A DNA stretch of 64,000 nt from Phytophthora colocasiae (GCA_018806915.1 JAGKQI010000100.1:2170001-2234000), one strand, 5' to 3'; numbered from the stretch's first letter, positions 42,525 through 53,480 are shown. The notes: generated by a model not told the origin, from the sequence alone. Numbers and translations are program-made.

Positions 42525-43435
42525 CGTCGCGTGTCCAAGCTCGACACGCGAGACTGCATCACCAGTAGGACGCCCCGCGCCTACTGGTCCTTAGCGTTTT
42601 TTGAACGCCCGCCCGCCATGCACTCGCGTGCATAGTGACCGATGTTAGTACACTTGTCCTTCCGTCTTCACAACAGGACGCGCCGGCTTCGGCGTGTTCG
42701 GATGGAGTCTAGCTTGACGCCGGCTAAACTCCTCTTGCATCGCAAGGCTGATCGCCTCCTCGAGAGTATTCGGATACTCTCGGAAGAGATACGTTTTGAC
42801 GGGACCATCTCTTAGTCCCTTCATGAACGTGACGACCTTGGTCGCCTCGTCGATCGGGTTGGCCACTATGTTCGATACCAAGTATCGAGCACGCTGGGCA
42901 AAGGTGTGAACATTATCCTTGCCCTGCTGCAGATCGAGAAACTCCGTTCTCGATCTGAACTCGTTCTTCGGAGGCTCGAACGCAAGTTTGAGTTCCTCCT
43001 TGAACACCGCATACGTGCTGAAGAACGTAGGATCCGAGAGTCGGCGCCATCGGGTCGACGATACGTCGAGCCGCAATGGCTGTGTCGAGTTCGACAAGCC
43101 AACGAAGGAGGGTCTCGTCCTCCTTCCCCGTGTAGGTACTCACGTGGAGTTTCAACGACTCCACGCGTGGCTTAGGGGAAGCCACCGAGGCAGCAACATC
43201 TCGTTGCTCCTTAACAATGTACCCCAGAGCAACACCGTGTTGCTCTGTCGGCGATAGCGTACGAAGCATCGTAGCTACCGCTGCCTCTCCAATGACTTTG
43301 TGAAAGTCTTTGGAGAGCTTCCCACTCTGGATCTGACAGGTGGGCACAGTCCGTGCGCGTCACGGACATTTGAGGGGTCCCAGCGGATCCCTCATCCATT
43401 GGGGAGTTCTCTACCCCGCGTTCGTATGACTCCAT
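42525..43435 (-). pseudogene. gag: Element C Gag, frameshifted
   Basis: The ATG at 43435 opens MESYERGVENSPMDEGSAGT. A one-base insertion in the CACAAAGTC run (about 43300) shifts the frame relative to VIGEAAVATMLRTLSPTEQ; the array units from 47104 onward lack that base. The frame changes again near 43020 to the capsid core (TYAVFKEELKLAFEPPKN, DLQQGKDNVHTFAQRARYLV, TLEEAISLAMQEEFSRRQAR). A degenerate zinc knuckle, KCTNIGHYAREC, keeps only one of the first two Cys. Function by analogy: capsid and RNA packaging. Confidence 0.75.
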
Positions 43436-43466
43436 ACGAACGAACAGCAGTCGGTCGTGGGACGGA

Positions 43467-43482
43467 CTACAAAGTGCTACCA
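43467..43482 (-). promoter_or_regulatory. Element C primer binding site
   Basis: Two bases inside the 5' LTR the minus strand reads TGGTAGCACTTTGTAG. The first eight bases fit the 3' end of initiator-Met-type tRNA (PBS TGGTAGCA); the rest does not, so the primer tRNA is uncertain. Confidence 0.6.
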
Positions 43483-43484
43483 GG

Positions 43485-43940
43485 TGTAATGGGTCTACCT
43501 AGACCTATTAGGTGGCGTACACGTGCGCTTACGTGTATGAGGAAGCGTGCAATTAGAATAGACTTAATTTAAGTATACTTATTTAAATAAGTATAATTAA
43601 ATCAAATATATCTAAATTAAACTGCAAATTACCGTAAAATGAGAACTGTTATTGAATTTGGCATAAGCCAATTATGGACCTCCTAAAACTGTTTGTTATC
43701 TATTTCTAAAGGGTCTGCCAACGTGTGGTTGGCAGAAACTCTGCTCAGTGATTGGTAGAAATCCGTTACTTTCTACCAATAATATGCACAAATGCACACG
43801 AACCATCCAATAATGTGGTTCGCTCAGCCATTGGTGTGTACAGCACACCAAGGTCTGAGGCCCATTTCCAACCTCTAACAGTTATCCTAACTGTTAGAGT
43901 TACAAGTGGTACAACCACTTGTACGTGTAACCCCGTTACA
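43485..43940 (-). repeat. Element C 5' LTR (also the C LTR of array unit 1)
   Basis: 456 bp, plus strand TGTAATGGG to CCCCGTTACA. It is followed by the TAGGG target duplication (43941-43945) and F gag. The copies in units 2-6 sit in the same F gag position. Confidence 0.92.
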
Positions 43941-43945
43941 TAGGG

Positions 43946-45660
43946 CATCGTCATCCTCTGATTCCTCTGCTTCACTGAAGTGCCCCGATCCAGATCCAGG
44001 ACTTGCTCCACTGCCGCGTTCAGGGCTCTCATCCTCTTCTGACGGCGACGAGAACGGGTGGTCGGGATCGTAGTCGGAATCGTCTTCTTCTTCGTCCTAA
44101 AGATCGCCGCTAGGTGAGCCCGATTCTGGCTGATCGGCTGGCACCGAGATCTGATCGGGGATCGAAATGTCAATTCCTTTCCCTCCGGTCTGCCCGGAAG
44201 CTTGATCCGCCAACAGATACAGGGGGCTCGCCGTTGACTCTGCAGGAGAATCGCGGGTAAGGCAGGCTTGGTCGACCCGGTGGTTCCGGTGGCAGCGGCG
44301 CCTGGAACACGGGGGACAGAGGAACTCCGAACTGGACGTTTGTGCGCGGAAGGGGGAACGGCGGGGGAAGCGGAGGCGCTCCGAGATCGTTTGGTAGCGC
44401 GGGCCACCCGTCGATCCGCGATCCACGAGGACAACCGAGCATCAGCATGATGCAGCTGCTGTTCCGCTTCTGCATAATCAGCGTCCAGCTCCTGATGGGC
44501 CTGTCGGAGCTCTGCGTTCTGCTGCTGGAGCTGGTTGAGCTTCTGTGTAGCCGTGTCCCGAACGAGCCACGCCACCGTCCGCGAGAGCTGATAAGCGATC
44601 TTGGGTGGCGGCGTCCAGATCGGCCTGGATCCGATCCCGATCCACCGTAACTCGATCGAGATCTTGCACCGCCTGATCCCGGTCGAGGCGGGCCTGGTCC
44701 AGGCCCGCGACAGCCTGATCTCGCTCGGCAACCGCGGCACGATGCTTGACGGAGAGTTGGTCCCGGTCGTGCTGGATTATTTCCAGATTCCCCAAGGCGT
44801 CCGCCAGATCTTGCTCCAGACTGGAAATGGTGGCGGCATCGGCAGCCGCATCCGAGGACGGAACGCGGGGACCCAATGCAGGTGCATCCTCCAGGGCGAG
44901 ATGTGCCCGAGCCAGGTCAGCCTTGCGATCTTCCGCCTCGCGTTCCAGATACGCGATCTCAGCTCGAGCGGTGAGCAATTCCGGTTGGGTCCGGGTCAGC
45001 TTCAACGTCAACTGGGCTTTTCATGTGGACGCGTGAGCCGGATTGGCAGGCGCGGTCGTGGCAGCTTGCTGACCTGTGAGGGACCACCCCTCAGCCGGTA
45101 CGCTGAGCGAGAGTCAAGTCGTAGCGCGCTGCGACGAGCTCCCGTTCGCGATCTTGGAGCTCATCCCGGAGTTCGATCTCGGCCTCCCCTGCTTCACGGA
45201 GTTCAGCCAATCGGGAGTCGAGATCCCTGAGCGTCGAGTCTAGCCGCGCCTGAATCCGAGCCATTCGCTTGTCAGAATCCCGACGCTCGGCGTTGTGCTG
45301 GGTTCGCTGATCTTGCAAGGCGGCGGCTGCGTCCCCACTGATGGCACCTCCGGTTCCCGACCGCAGACGAGCGATTTCGGTGTTCAGACGCAGGATCTCC
45401 TCCGCCTGGTCGTCCTGGAAGTGCTCCATATCTTCCATGTCGGACCGCAACCGGCGAACGGTGTCATCCAGGTGGTCCCAATCACGACCCAAGGTCTCGC
45501 GCATCCGTTGGCTGTGGGCCAGCCTCGCTCGTAAGGTGACCAGCTCAGGGTTTACACCGGGAGTGGAGAAGTGTGAGGCGGCGGACCGAGCTGATTGAAT
45601 CGAGCGCTCACTCGAGGGAGTCCTCGGCGTCGAGGGAGGCGAAGGAGGCGAATCGGACAT
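43946..45660 (-). pseudogene. gag: Family F Gag N-terminal coiled-coil part (unit 1)
   Basis: The minus-strand ATG at 45660 lies 104 bases inside the LTR (MSDSPPSPPSTPRTPSSERS). A long heptad-rich helix follows (LVTLRARLAHSQRMRETLGR, DDTVRRLRSDMEDMEHFQDD, RDSDKRMARIQARLDSTLRD). After a shift near 45090 it continues LTRTQPELLTARAEIAYLER, AERDQAVAGLDQARLDRDQA. After another shift near 44560 come ELRQAHQELDADYAEAEQQL and a Ser/Arg-rich then acidic tail (DYDPDHPFSSPSEEDESPER). It ends EDDDAL where element C is inserted. The family resembles D Gag in style. Confidence 0.65.
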
Positions 45661-45763
45661 CGTAGAGGGGTGATGGTGCTTGAGCGACTTGTGTTCCGGG
45701 TGACGAATGTGGAAATAAGCCCGAATTGAGCTGCGCCAGCCCAACTTACGTGCTGGGGGCAGA

Positions 45764-47082
45764 TGTGGTGAAGCGAACGAGAATCTTTCCCGGAAAGGCA
45801 ATATTGTGGTGAAGTACGAATAAGAAATCCAAGAAAGGCAATGTCAGGCCCAGAGAGAGTCGGATCAAGCGACAGGGGCCTCTGGCGAAGCAAGATGTCA
45901 GTTGATGACCCCAGATTGTGCGAACGACGGCTGACGAATGGATCCAGATCGATAATCGTCTTGATCTCTCCAGCGGGCAGGGGGATGATGGATGACGTCT
46001 TGGTCGAGTGAGACTAAGCGATCAGAGAACCCCGCCGTACGGTCCCACGTAGTGGCTCAGGACCGGGGGAGAAAGGGACGCCTTGCCTGAGATCGCATGA
46101 GAAGGAGATCAAGGCAGCGGCGGATCGGGACCGGCGCGATCTATTGTGGATCGGTGACGACATGACCATGAGGTGCTGCCGAGGGGGCATGGTGGCAGCA
46201 TTGGTCGCATGGGGAGCGATGTTCAAGTTCAAGAAGATCAAGACCTGGAATGTCGACGACACGGGGATACGAGATCAAGTGTGAAGGTTGCTGATCAAGA
46301 TCATTGTTCAAGATGGTTGACCGGGACTGCTGATCGAGATCGCGATCAAGGGTTAGGTGAGATCGAGATCGAAGATCGGAAGAGCAGCTGTGTAGCCGAA
46401 TGTCAGGTGATCGTAGGATAGCAGATGAGGATGGGACTAGTAGACATAGGAATAACCATAAACAGAATCGAATTTGCTCTGGACCTCACAAGTGCCTTCG
46501 TTCAAGACTGGAACCGGGAATTACATTGGCCCACCGGCATCAAGAAGGTAAGGAGAAGAGATCTAGCATAGAGGTTAATTCTGGATAATACATTGGCCAG
46601 TTTTACCCTATCTAGTGATCTACCCTTTAAGTGCTTATTACGGATCGGAAGGAATTAGCTGCTTGGCCTGACGATCCCGTCGACTCTCATCAAGACCCCC
46701 GCTATAGGAAGCGGCAAGCATCGTAAAGGAAGGGATCAGATCCCCAACATTGGACCTTTGGAAGACCTGGATCGAAGACCAGGCGACCGGATCAAGGCTC
46801 GAGAACTCGCCTGTGACCCGGATCAAACCCTCCGAGATAGAGTGAAGTATTCCCACGCTATCTCATCACCCCTGCGTCACCCAAGACATTCTTCTCGTCC
46901 CAAGACATCTTCAGAAGTCACCTGGAAGAGCGTAACCCGCCTACCGACGGGTACACAAGGTGAACACTACACGCAGCAAGATCACGGATCATCGGGGGAC
47001 CCCCTCCGTTAGTCGGTGTCTGGGCGCAAGTGACGATCGCGGTCGGCCTCAACCAGATTTTGGCCAGATCCGCTCCTCCACA
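45764..47082 (-). repeat. Family F LTR (unit 1), 5' LTR of element F
   Basis: 1,319 bp, TGTGGTGAAGCGAAC on the plus strand to TCCTCCACA. It is in the same orientation as F gag. A second, inner TGTGGTGAAG lies at 45805, but comparison with the solo LTR at 39595 favours the outer one as the true end. A 21-base flank follows, the same as at 9697-9717 reversed. Confidence 0.82.
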
Positions 47083-47352
47083 AGATTGATTACAAGAATA
47101 TGACGAGGCAGCAACATCTCGTTGCTCCTTCACAATGTACCCCAGAGCAACACCATGTTGCTCTGTTGGCGATAGCCTACGAAGCATCGTCGCTACCGCC
47201 GCCTCTCCAATGACTTGCGAAAGTCTTTGGAGAGCTTCCCACTCTGGATCAGACAGGTGGGCGCAGTCCGTGCGCGTCACGGACATTTGAGGGGTCCCAG
47301 TGGATCCCTCATCCATTGGGGAGTTCTCTACCCCGCGTTCGTATGACTCCAT
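46918..47352 (-). pseudogene. Chimeric frame: C Gag N terminus fused to F LTR (units 1/2 junction)
   Basis: The ATG at 47352 opens MESYERGVENSPMDEGSTGT. Unlike element C, the frame runs straight through LSQVIGEAAVATML. At the array junction (after EQRDVAAS) it continues into translated flank and F LTR for about 60 more codons, to 144. It is a by-product of the duplication junction but recurs with the same length in most units. Confidence 0.55.
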
Positions 47353-47401
47353 ACGAACGAACAGCAGTCGGTCGTGGGACGGACTACAAAGTGCTACCAG
47401 G

Positions 47402-47857
47402 TGTAATGGGTCTACCTAGACCTATTAGGTGGCGTACACGTGCGCTTACGTGTATGAGGAAGCGTGCAATTAGAATAGACTTAATTTAAGTATACTTATT
47501 TAAATAAGTATAATTAAATCAAATATATCTAAATTAAACTGCAAATTACCGTAAAATGAGAACTGTTATTGAATTTGGCATAAGCCAATTATGGACCTCC
47601 TAAAACTGTTTGTTATCTATTTCTAAAGGGTCTGCCAACGTGTGGTTGGCAGAAACTCTGCTCAGTGATTGGTAGAAATCCGTTACTTTCTACCAATAAT
47701 ATGCACAAATGCACACGAACCATCCAATAATGTGGTTCGCTCAGCCATTGGTGTGTACAGCACACCAAGGTCTGAGGCTCCATTTCAACCTCTAACAGTT
47801 ATCCTAACTGTTAGAGTTACAAGTGGTACAACCACTTGTACGTGTAACCCCGTTACA
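47402..47857 (-). repeat. Family C LTR, unit 2
   Basis: 456 bp; followed by TAGGG and F gag as in unit 1. One transposed base near 47780 (GGCTCCATTTCAACC). Confidence 0.9.
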
Positions 47858-47862
47858 TAGGG

Positions 47863-49572
47863 CATCGTCATCCTCTGATTCCTCCGCTTCACTGAAGTGC
47901 CCCGATCCAGATCCAGGACTTGCTCCACTGCCGCGTTCAGGGCTCTCATCCTCTTCTGACGGCGACGAGAACGGGTGGTCGGGATCGTAGTCGGAATCGT
48001 CTTCTTCTTCGTCCTAAAGATCGCCGCTAGGTGAGCCCGATTCTGGCTGATCGGCTGGCACCGAGATCTGATCGGGGATCGAAATGTCAATTCCTTTCCT
48101 CCGGTCTGCCCGGAAGCTTGATCCGCCAACAGATACAGGGGCTCGCCGTTGACTCTGCAGGAGAATCGCGAATAAGGCAGGCTTGGTCGACCCGGTGGTT
48201 CCGGTGGCAGCGGCGCCTGGAACACGGGGACAGAGGAACTCCGAACTGGACGTTTGTGCGCGGAAGGGGGAACGGCGGGAAGCGGAGGCGCTCCGAGATC
48301 GTTTGGTAGCGCGGGCCACCCGTCGATCCGCGATCCACGAGGACAACCGAGCATCAGCATGATGCAGCTGCTGTTCCGCTTCTGCATAATCAGCGTCCAG
48401 CTCCTGATGGGCCTGTCGGAGCTCTGCGTTCTGCTGCTGGAGCTGGTTGAGCTCCTGTGTAGCCGTGTCCCGAACGAGCCACGCCACCGTCCGCGAGAGC
48501 TGATAAGCGATCTTGGGTGGCGGCGTCCAGATCGGCCTGGATCCGATCCCGATCCACCGTAACTCGATCGAGATCTTGCACCGCCTGATCCCGGTCGAGG
48601 CGGGCCTGGTCCAGGCCCGCGACAGCCTGATCTCGCTCGGCAACCGCGGCACGATGCTTGACGGAGAGTTGGTCCCGGTCGTGCTGGATTATTTCCAGAT
48701 TCCCAAGGCGTCCGCCAGATCTTGCTCCAGACTGGAAATGGTGGCGGCATCGGCAGCCGCATCCGAGGACGGAACGCGGGGACCCAATGCAGGTGCATCC
48801 TCCAGGGCGAGATGTGCCCGAGCCAGGTCAGCCTTGCGATCTTCCGCCTCGCGTTCCAGATACGCGATCTCAGCTCGAGCGGTGAGCAATTCCGGTTGGG
48901 TCCGGGTCAGCTTCAACGTCAACTGGGCTTTTCATGTGGACGCGTGAGCCGGATTGGCAGGCGCGGTCGTGGCAGCTTGCTGACCTGTGAGGGGACCACC
49001 TCAGCCGGTACGCTGAGCGAGAGTCAAGTCGTAGCGCGCTGCGACGAGCTCCCGTTCGCGATCTTGGAGCTCATCCCGGAGTTCGATCTCGGCCTCCCCT
49101 GCTTCACGGAGTTCAGCCAATCGGGGAGTCGAGATCCCTGAGCGTCGAGTCTAGCCGCGCCTGAATCCGGAGCCATTCGCTTGTCAGAATCCCGACGCTC
49201 GGCGTTGTGCTGGGTTCGCTGATCTTGCAAGGCGGCGGCTGCGTCCCCACTGATGGCACCTCCGGTTCCCGACCGCAGACGAGCGATTTCGGTGTTCAGA
49301 CGCAGGATCTCCTCCGCCTGGTCGTCCTGGAAGTGCTCCATATCTTCCATGTCGGACCGCAACCGGCGAACGGTGTCATCCAGGTGGTCCCAATCACGAC
49401 CCAAGGTCTCGCGCATCCGTTGGCTGTGGGCCAGCCTCGCTCGTAAGGTGACCAGCTCAGGGTTTACACCGGGAGTGGAGAAGTGTGAGGCGGCGGACCG
49501 AGCTGATTGAATCGAGCGCTCACTCGAGGGAGTCCTCGGCGTCGAGGGAGGCGAAGGAGGCGAATCGGACAT
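47863..49572 (-). pseudogene. gag: Family F Gag N-terminal part, unit 2
   Basis: Start ATG at 49572. It has more frame changes than unit 1, for example near 49160 and 48700 (one G fewer in PKAS), so no long continuous frame remains. Confidence 0.6.
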
Positions 49573-49674
49573 CGTAGAGGGGTGATGGTGCTTGAGCGAC
49601 TTGTGTTCCGGGTGACGAATGTGGAAATAAGCCCGAATTGAGCTGCGCCAGCCCAACTTACGTGCTGGGGCAGA

Positions 49675-50989
49675 TGTGGTGAAGCGAACGAGAATCTTTC
49701 CCGGAAAGGCAATATTGTGGTGAAGTACGAATAAGAAATCCAAGAAAGGCAATGTCAGGCCCAGAGAGAGTCGGATCAAGCGACAGGGGCCTCTGGCGAA
49801 GCAAGATGTCAGTTGATGACCCCAGATTGTGCGAACGACGGCTGACGAATGGATCCAGATCGATAATCGTCTTGATCTCTCCAGCGGGCAGGGGGATGAT
49901 GGATGACGTCTTGGTCGAGTGAGACTAAGCGATCAGAGAACCCGCCGTACGGTCCCACGTAGTGGCTCAGGACCGGGGAGAAGGGACGCCTTGCCTGAGA
50001 TCGCATGAGAAGGAGATCAAGGCAGCGGCGGATCGGGACCGGCGCGATCTATTGTGGATCGGTGACGACATGACCATGAGGTGCTGCCGAGGGGGCATGG
50101 TGGCAGCATTGGTCGCATGGGGAGCGATGTTCAAGTTCAAGAAGATCAAGACCTGGAATGTCGACGACACGGGATACGAGATCAAGTGTGAAGGTTGCTG
50201 ATCAAGATCATTGTTCAAGATGGTTGACTGGGACTGCTGATCGAGATCGCGATCAAGGGTTAGGTGAGATCGAGATCGAAGATCGGAAGAGCAGCTGTGT
50301 AGCCGAATGTCAGGTGATCGTAGGATAGCAGATGAGGATGGGACTAGTAGACATAGGAATAACCATAAACAGAATCGAATTTGCTCTGGACCTCACAAGT
50401 GCCTTCGTTCAAGACTGGAACCGGGAATTACATTGGCCCACCGGCATCAAGAAGGTAAGGAGAAGAGATCTAGCATAGAGGTTAATTCTGGATAATACAT
50501 TGGCCAGTTTTACCCTATCTAGTGATCTACCCTTTAAGTGCTTATTACGGATCGGAAGGAATTAGCTGCTTGGCCTGACGATCCCGTCGACTCTCATCAA
50601 GACCCCCGCTATAGGAAGCGGCAAGCATCGTAAAGGAAGGGATCAGATCCCCAACATTGGACCTTTGGAAGACCTGGATCGAAGACCAGGCGACCGGATC
50701 AAGGCTCGAGAACTCGCCTGTGACCCGGATCAAACCCTCCGAGATAGAGTGAAGTATTCCCACGCTATCTCATCACCCCTGCGTCACCCAAGACATTCTT
50801 CTCGTCCCAAGACATCTTCAGAAGTCACCTGGAAGAGCGTAACCCGCCTACCGACGGGTACACAAGGTGAACACTACACGCAGCAAGATCACGGATCATC
50901 GGGGGACCCCCTCCGTTAGTCGGTGTCTGGGCGCAAGTGACGATCGCGGTCGGCCTCAACCAGATTTTGGCCAGATCCGCTCCTCCACA
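49675..50989 (-). repeat. Family F LTR, unit 2
   Basis: 1,315 bp; TGTGGTGAAGCGAAC to TCCTCCACA. Confidence 0.82.
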
Positions 50990-51259
50990 AGATTGATTAC
51001 AAGAATATGACGAGGCAGCAACATCTCGTTGCTCCTTCACAATGTACCCCAGAGCAACACCATGTTGCTCTGTTGGCGATAGCCTACGAAGCATCGTCGC
51101 TACCGCCGCCTCTCCAATGACTTGCGAAAGTCTTTGGAGAGCTTCCCACTCTGGATCAGACAGGTGGGCGCAGTCCGTGCGCGTCACGGACATTTGAGGG
51201 GTCCCAGTGGATCCCTCATCCATTGGGGAGGTCTCGACCCCGCGTTCGTATGACTCCAT
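50825..51259 (-). pseudogene. Chimeric C Gag/F LTR frame, units 2/3 junction
   Basis: 144 codons, the same fusion point as at 47104; one substitution changes ENS to ETS. Confidence 0.5.
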
Positions 51260-51308
51260 ACGAACGAACAGCAGTCGGTCGTGGGACGGACTACAAAGTG
51301 CTACCAGG

Positions 51309-51764
51309 TGTAATGGGTCTACCTAGACCTATTAGGTGGCGTACACGTGCGCTTACATGTATGAGGAAGCGTGCAATTAGAATAGACTTAATTTAAGTAT
51401 ACTTATTTAAATAAGTATAATTAAATCAAATATATCTAAATTAAACTGCAAATTACCGTAAAATGAGAACTGTTATTGAATTTGGCATAAGCCAATTATG
51501 GACCTCCTAAAACTGTTTGTTATCTATTTCTAAAGGGTCTGCCAACGTGTGGTTGGCAGAAACTCTGCTCAGTGATTGGTAGAAATCCGTTACTTTCTAC
51601 CAATAATATGCACAAATGCACACGAACCATATAATAATGTGGTTCGCTCAGCCATTGGTGTGTACAGCACACCAAGGTCTGAGGCCCATTTCCAACCTCT
51701 AACAGTTATCCTAACTGTTAGAGTTACAAGTGGTACAACCACTTGTACGTGTAACCCCGTTACA
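51309..51764 (-). repeat. Family C LTR, unit 3
   Basis: 456 bp. CACGAACCATATAATAATG replaces CCATCCAATAATG of units 1 and 2. Confidence 0.9.
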
Positions 51765-51769
51765 TAGGG

Positions 51770-53480
51770 CATCGTCATCCTCTGATTCCTCCGCTTCACT
51801 GAAGTGCCCCGATCCAGATCCAGGACTTGCTCCACTGCCGCGTTCAGGGCTCTCATCCTCTTCTGACGGCGACGAGAACGGGTGGTCGGGATCGTAGTCG
51901 GAATCGTCTTCTTCTTCGTCCTAAAGATCGCCGCTAGGTGAGCCCGATTCTGGCTGATCGGCTGGCACCGAGATCTGATCGGGGATCGAAATGTCAATTC
52001 CTTTCCCTCCGGTCTGCCCGGAAGCTTGATCCGCCAACAGATACAGGGGGCTCGCCGTTGACTCTGCAGGAGAATCGCGAATAAGGCAGGCTTGGTCGAC
52101 CCGGTGGTTCCGGTGGCAGCGGCGCCTGGAACACGGGGGACAGAGGAACTCCGAACTGGACGTTTGTGCGCGGAAGGGGGAACGGCGGGGGAAGCGGAGG
52201 CGCTCCGAGATCGTTTGGTAGCGCGGGCCACCCGTCGATCCGCGATCCACGAGGACAACCGAGCATCAGCATGATGCAGCTGCTGTTCCGCTTCTGCATA
52301 ATCAGCGTCCAGCTCCTGATGGGCCTGTCGGAGCTCTGCGTTCTGCTGCTGGAGCTGGTTGAGCTCCTGTGTAGCCGTGTCCCGAACGAGCCACGCCACC
52401 GTCCGCGAGAGCTGATAAGCGATCTTGGGTGGCGGCGTCCAGATCGGCCTGGATCCGATCCCGATCCACCGTAACTCGATCGAGATCTTGCACCGCCTGA
52501 TCCCGGTCGAGGCGGGCCTGGTCCAGGCCCGCGACAGCCTGATCTCGCTCGGCAACCGCGGCACGATGCTTGACGGAGAGTTGGTCCCGGTCGTGCTGGA
52601 TTATTTCCAGATTCCCCAAGGCGTCCGCCAGATCTTGCTCCAGACTGGAAATGGTGGCGGCATCGGCAGCCGCATCCGAGGACGGAACGCGGGGACCCAA
52701 TGCAGGTGCATCCTCCAGGGCGAGATGTGCCCGAGCCAGGTCAGCCTTGCGATCTTCCGCCTCGCGTTCCAGATACGCGATCTCAGCTCGAGCGGTGAGC
52801 AATTCCGGTTGGGTCCGGGTCAGCTTCAACGTCAACTGGGCTTTTCATGTGGACGCGTGAGCCGGATTGGCAGGCGCGGTCGTGGCAGCTTGCTGACCTG
52901 TGAGGGGACCACCTCAGCCGGTACGCTGAGCGAGAGTCAAGTCGTAGCGCGCTGCGACGAGCTCCCGTTCGCGATCTTGGAGCTCATCCTGAGTTCGATC
53001 TCGGCCTCCCTGCTTCACGGAGTTCAGCCAATCGGGAGTCGAGATCCCTGAGCGTCGAGTCTAGCCGCGCCTGAATCCGAGCCATTCGCTTGTCAGAATC
53101 CCGACGCTCGGCGTTGTGCTGGGTTCGCTGATCTTGCAAGGCGGCGGCTGCGTCCCCACTGATGGCACCTCCGGTTCCCGACCGCAGACGAGCGATTTCG
53201 GTGTTCAGACGCAGGATCTCCTCCGCCTGGTCGTCCTGGAAGTGCTCCATATCTTCCATGTCGGACCGCAACCGGCGAACGGTGTCATCCAGGTGGTCCC
53301 AATCACGACCCAAGGTCTCGCGCATCCGTTGGCTGTGGGCCAGCCTCGCTCGTAAGGTGACCAGCTCAGGGTTTACACCGGGAGTGGAGAAGTGTGAGGC
53401 GGCGGACCGAGCTGATTGAATCGAGCGCTCACTCGAGGAGTCCTCGGCGTCGAGGGAGGCGAAGGAGGCGAATCGGACAT
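51770..53480 (-). pseudogene. gag: Family F Gag N-terminal part, unit 3
   Basis: Start ATG at 53480. Short deletions near 52989 and 53009 and a missing G near 53438 break the frame at other places than in units 1 and 2. Confidence 0.6.

Larger units (their letters stand above)
34473..43940 (-). mobile_element. Complete Ty3/gypsy chromovirus C, nested in F gag and carrying a solo F LTR
   Basis: Two same-orientation LTRs (459 and 456 bp, nearly identical) flank PBS, gag, protease, RT/RNase H, integrase with chromodomain, an antisense frame and a PPT on the minus strand. A 5-bp target duplication marks both ends. Length is 9,468 bp, or about 8.1 kb without the solo LTR at 39595-40962. Defects are few: the gag frameshift, one TAG (39533-39535), a one-base shift at the RNase H/integrase joint and the LTR insertion. 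The high LTR identity implies a recent insertion. Confidence 0.92.
43186..47103 (-). repeat. Tandem array unit 1 (3,918 bp)
   Basis: From CGAGGCAGCAACATC in C gag through the C LTR, F gag N-terminal part, F LTR and a 21-bp flank (AGATTGATTACAAGAATATG then A). The next unit starts with the same CGAGGCA. This unit is still joined to the intact element C on its left. Confidence 0.92.
47104..51010 (-). repeat. Tandem array unit 2 (3,907 bp)
   Basis: Same composition as unit 1. In the C gag part it shares several substitutions with units 3-6 that element C lacks. Length differences fall largely in runs of G or C. Confidence 0.92.
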
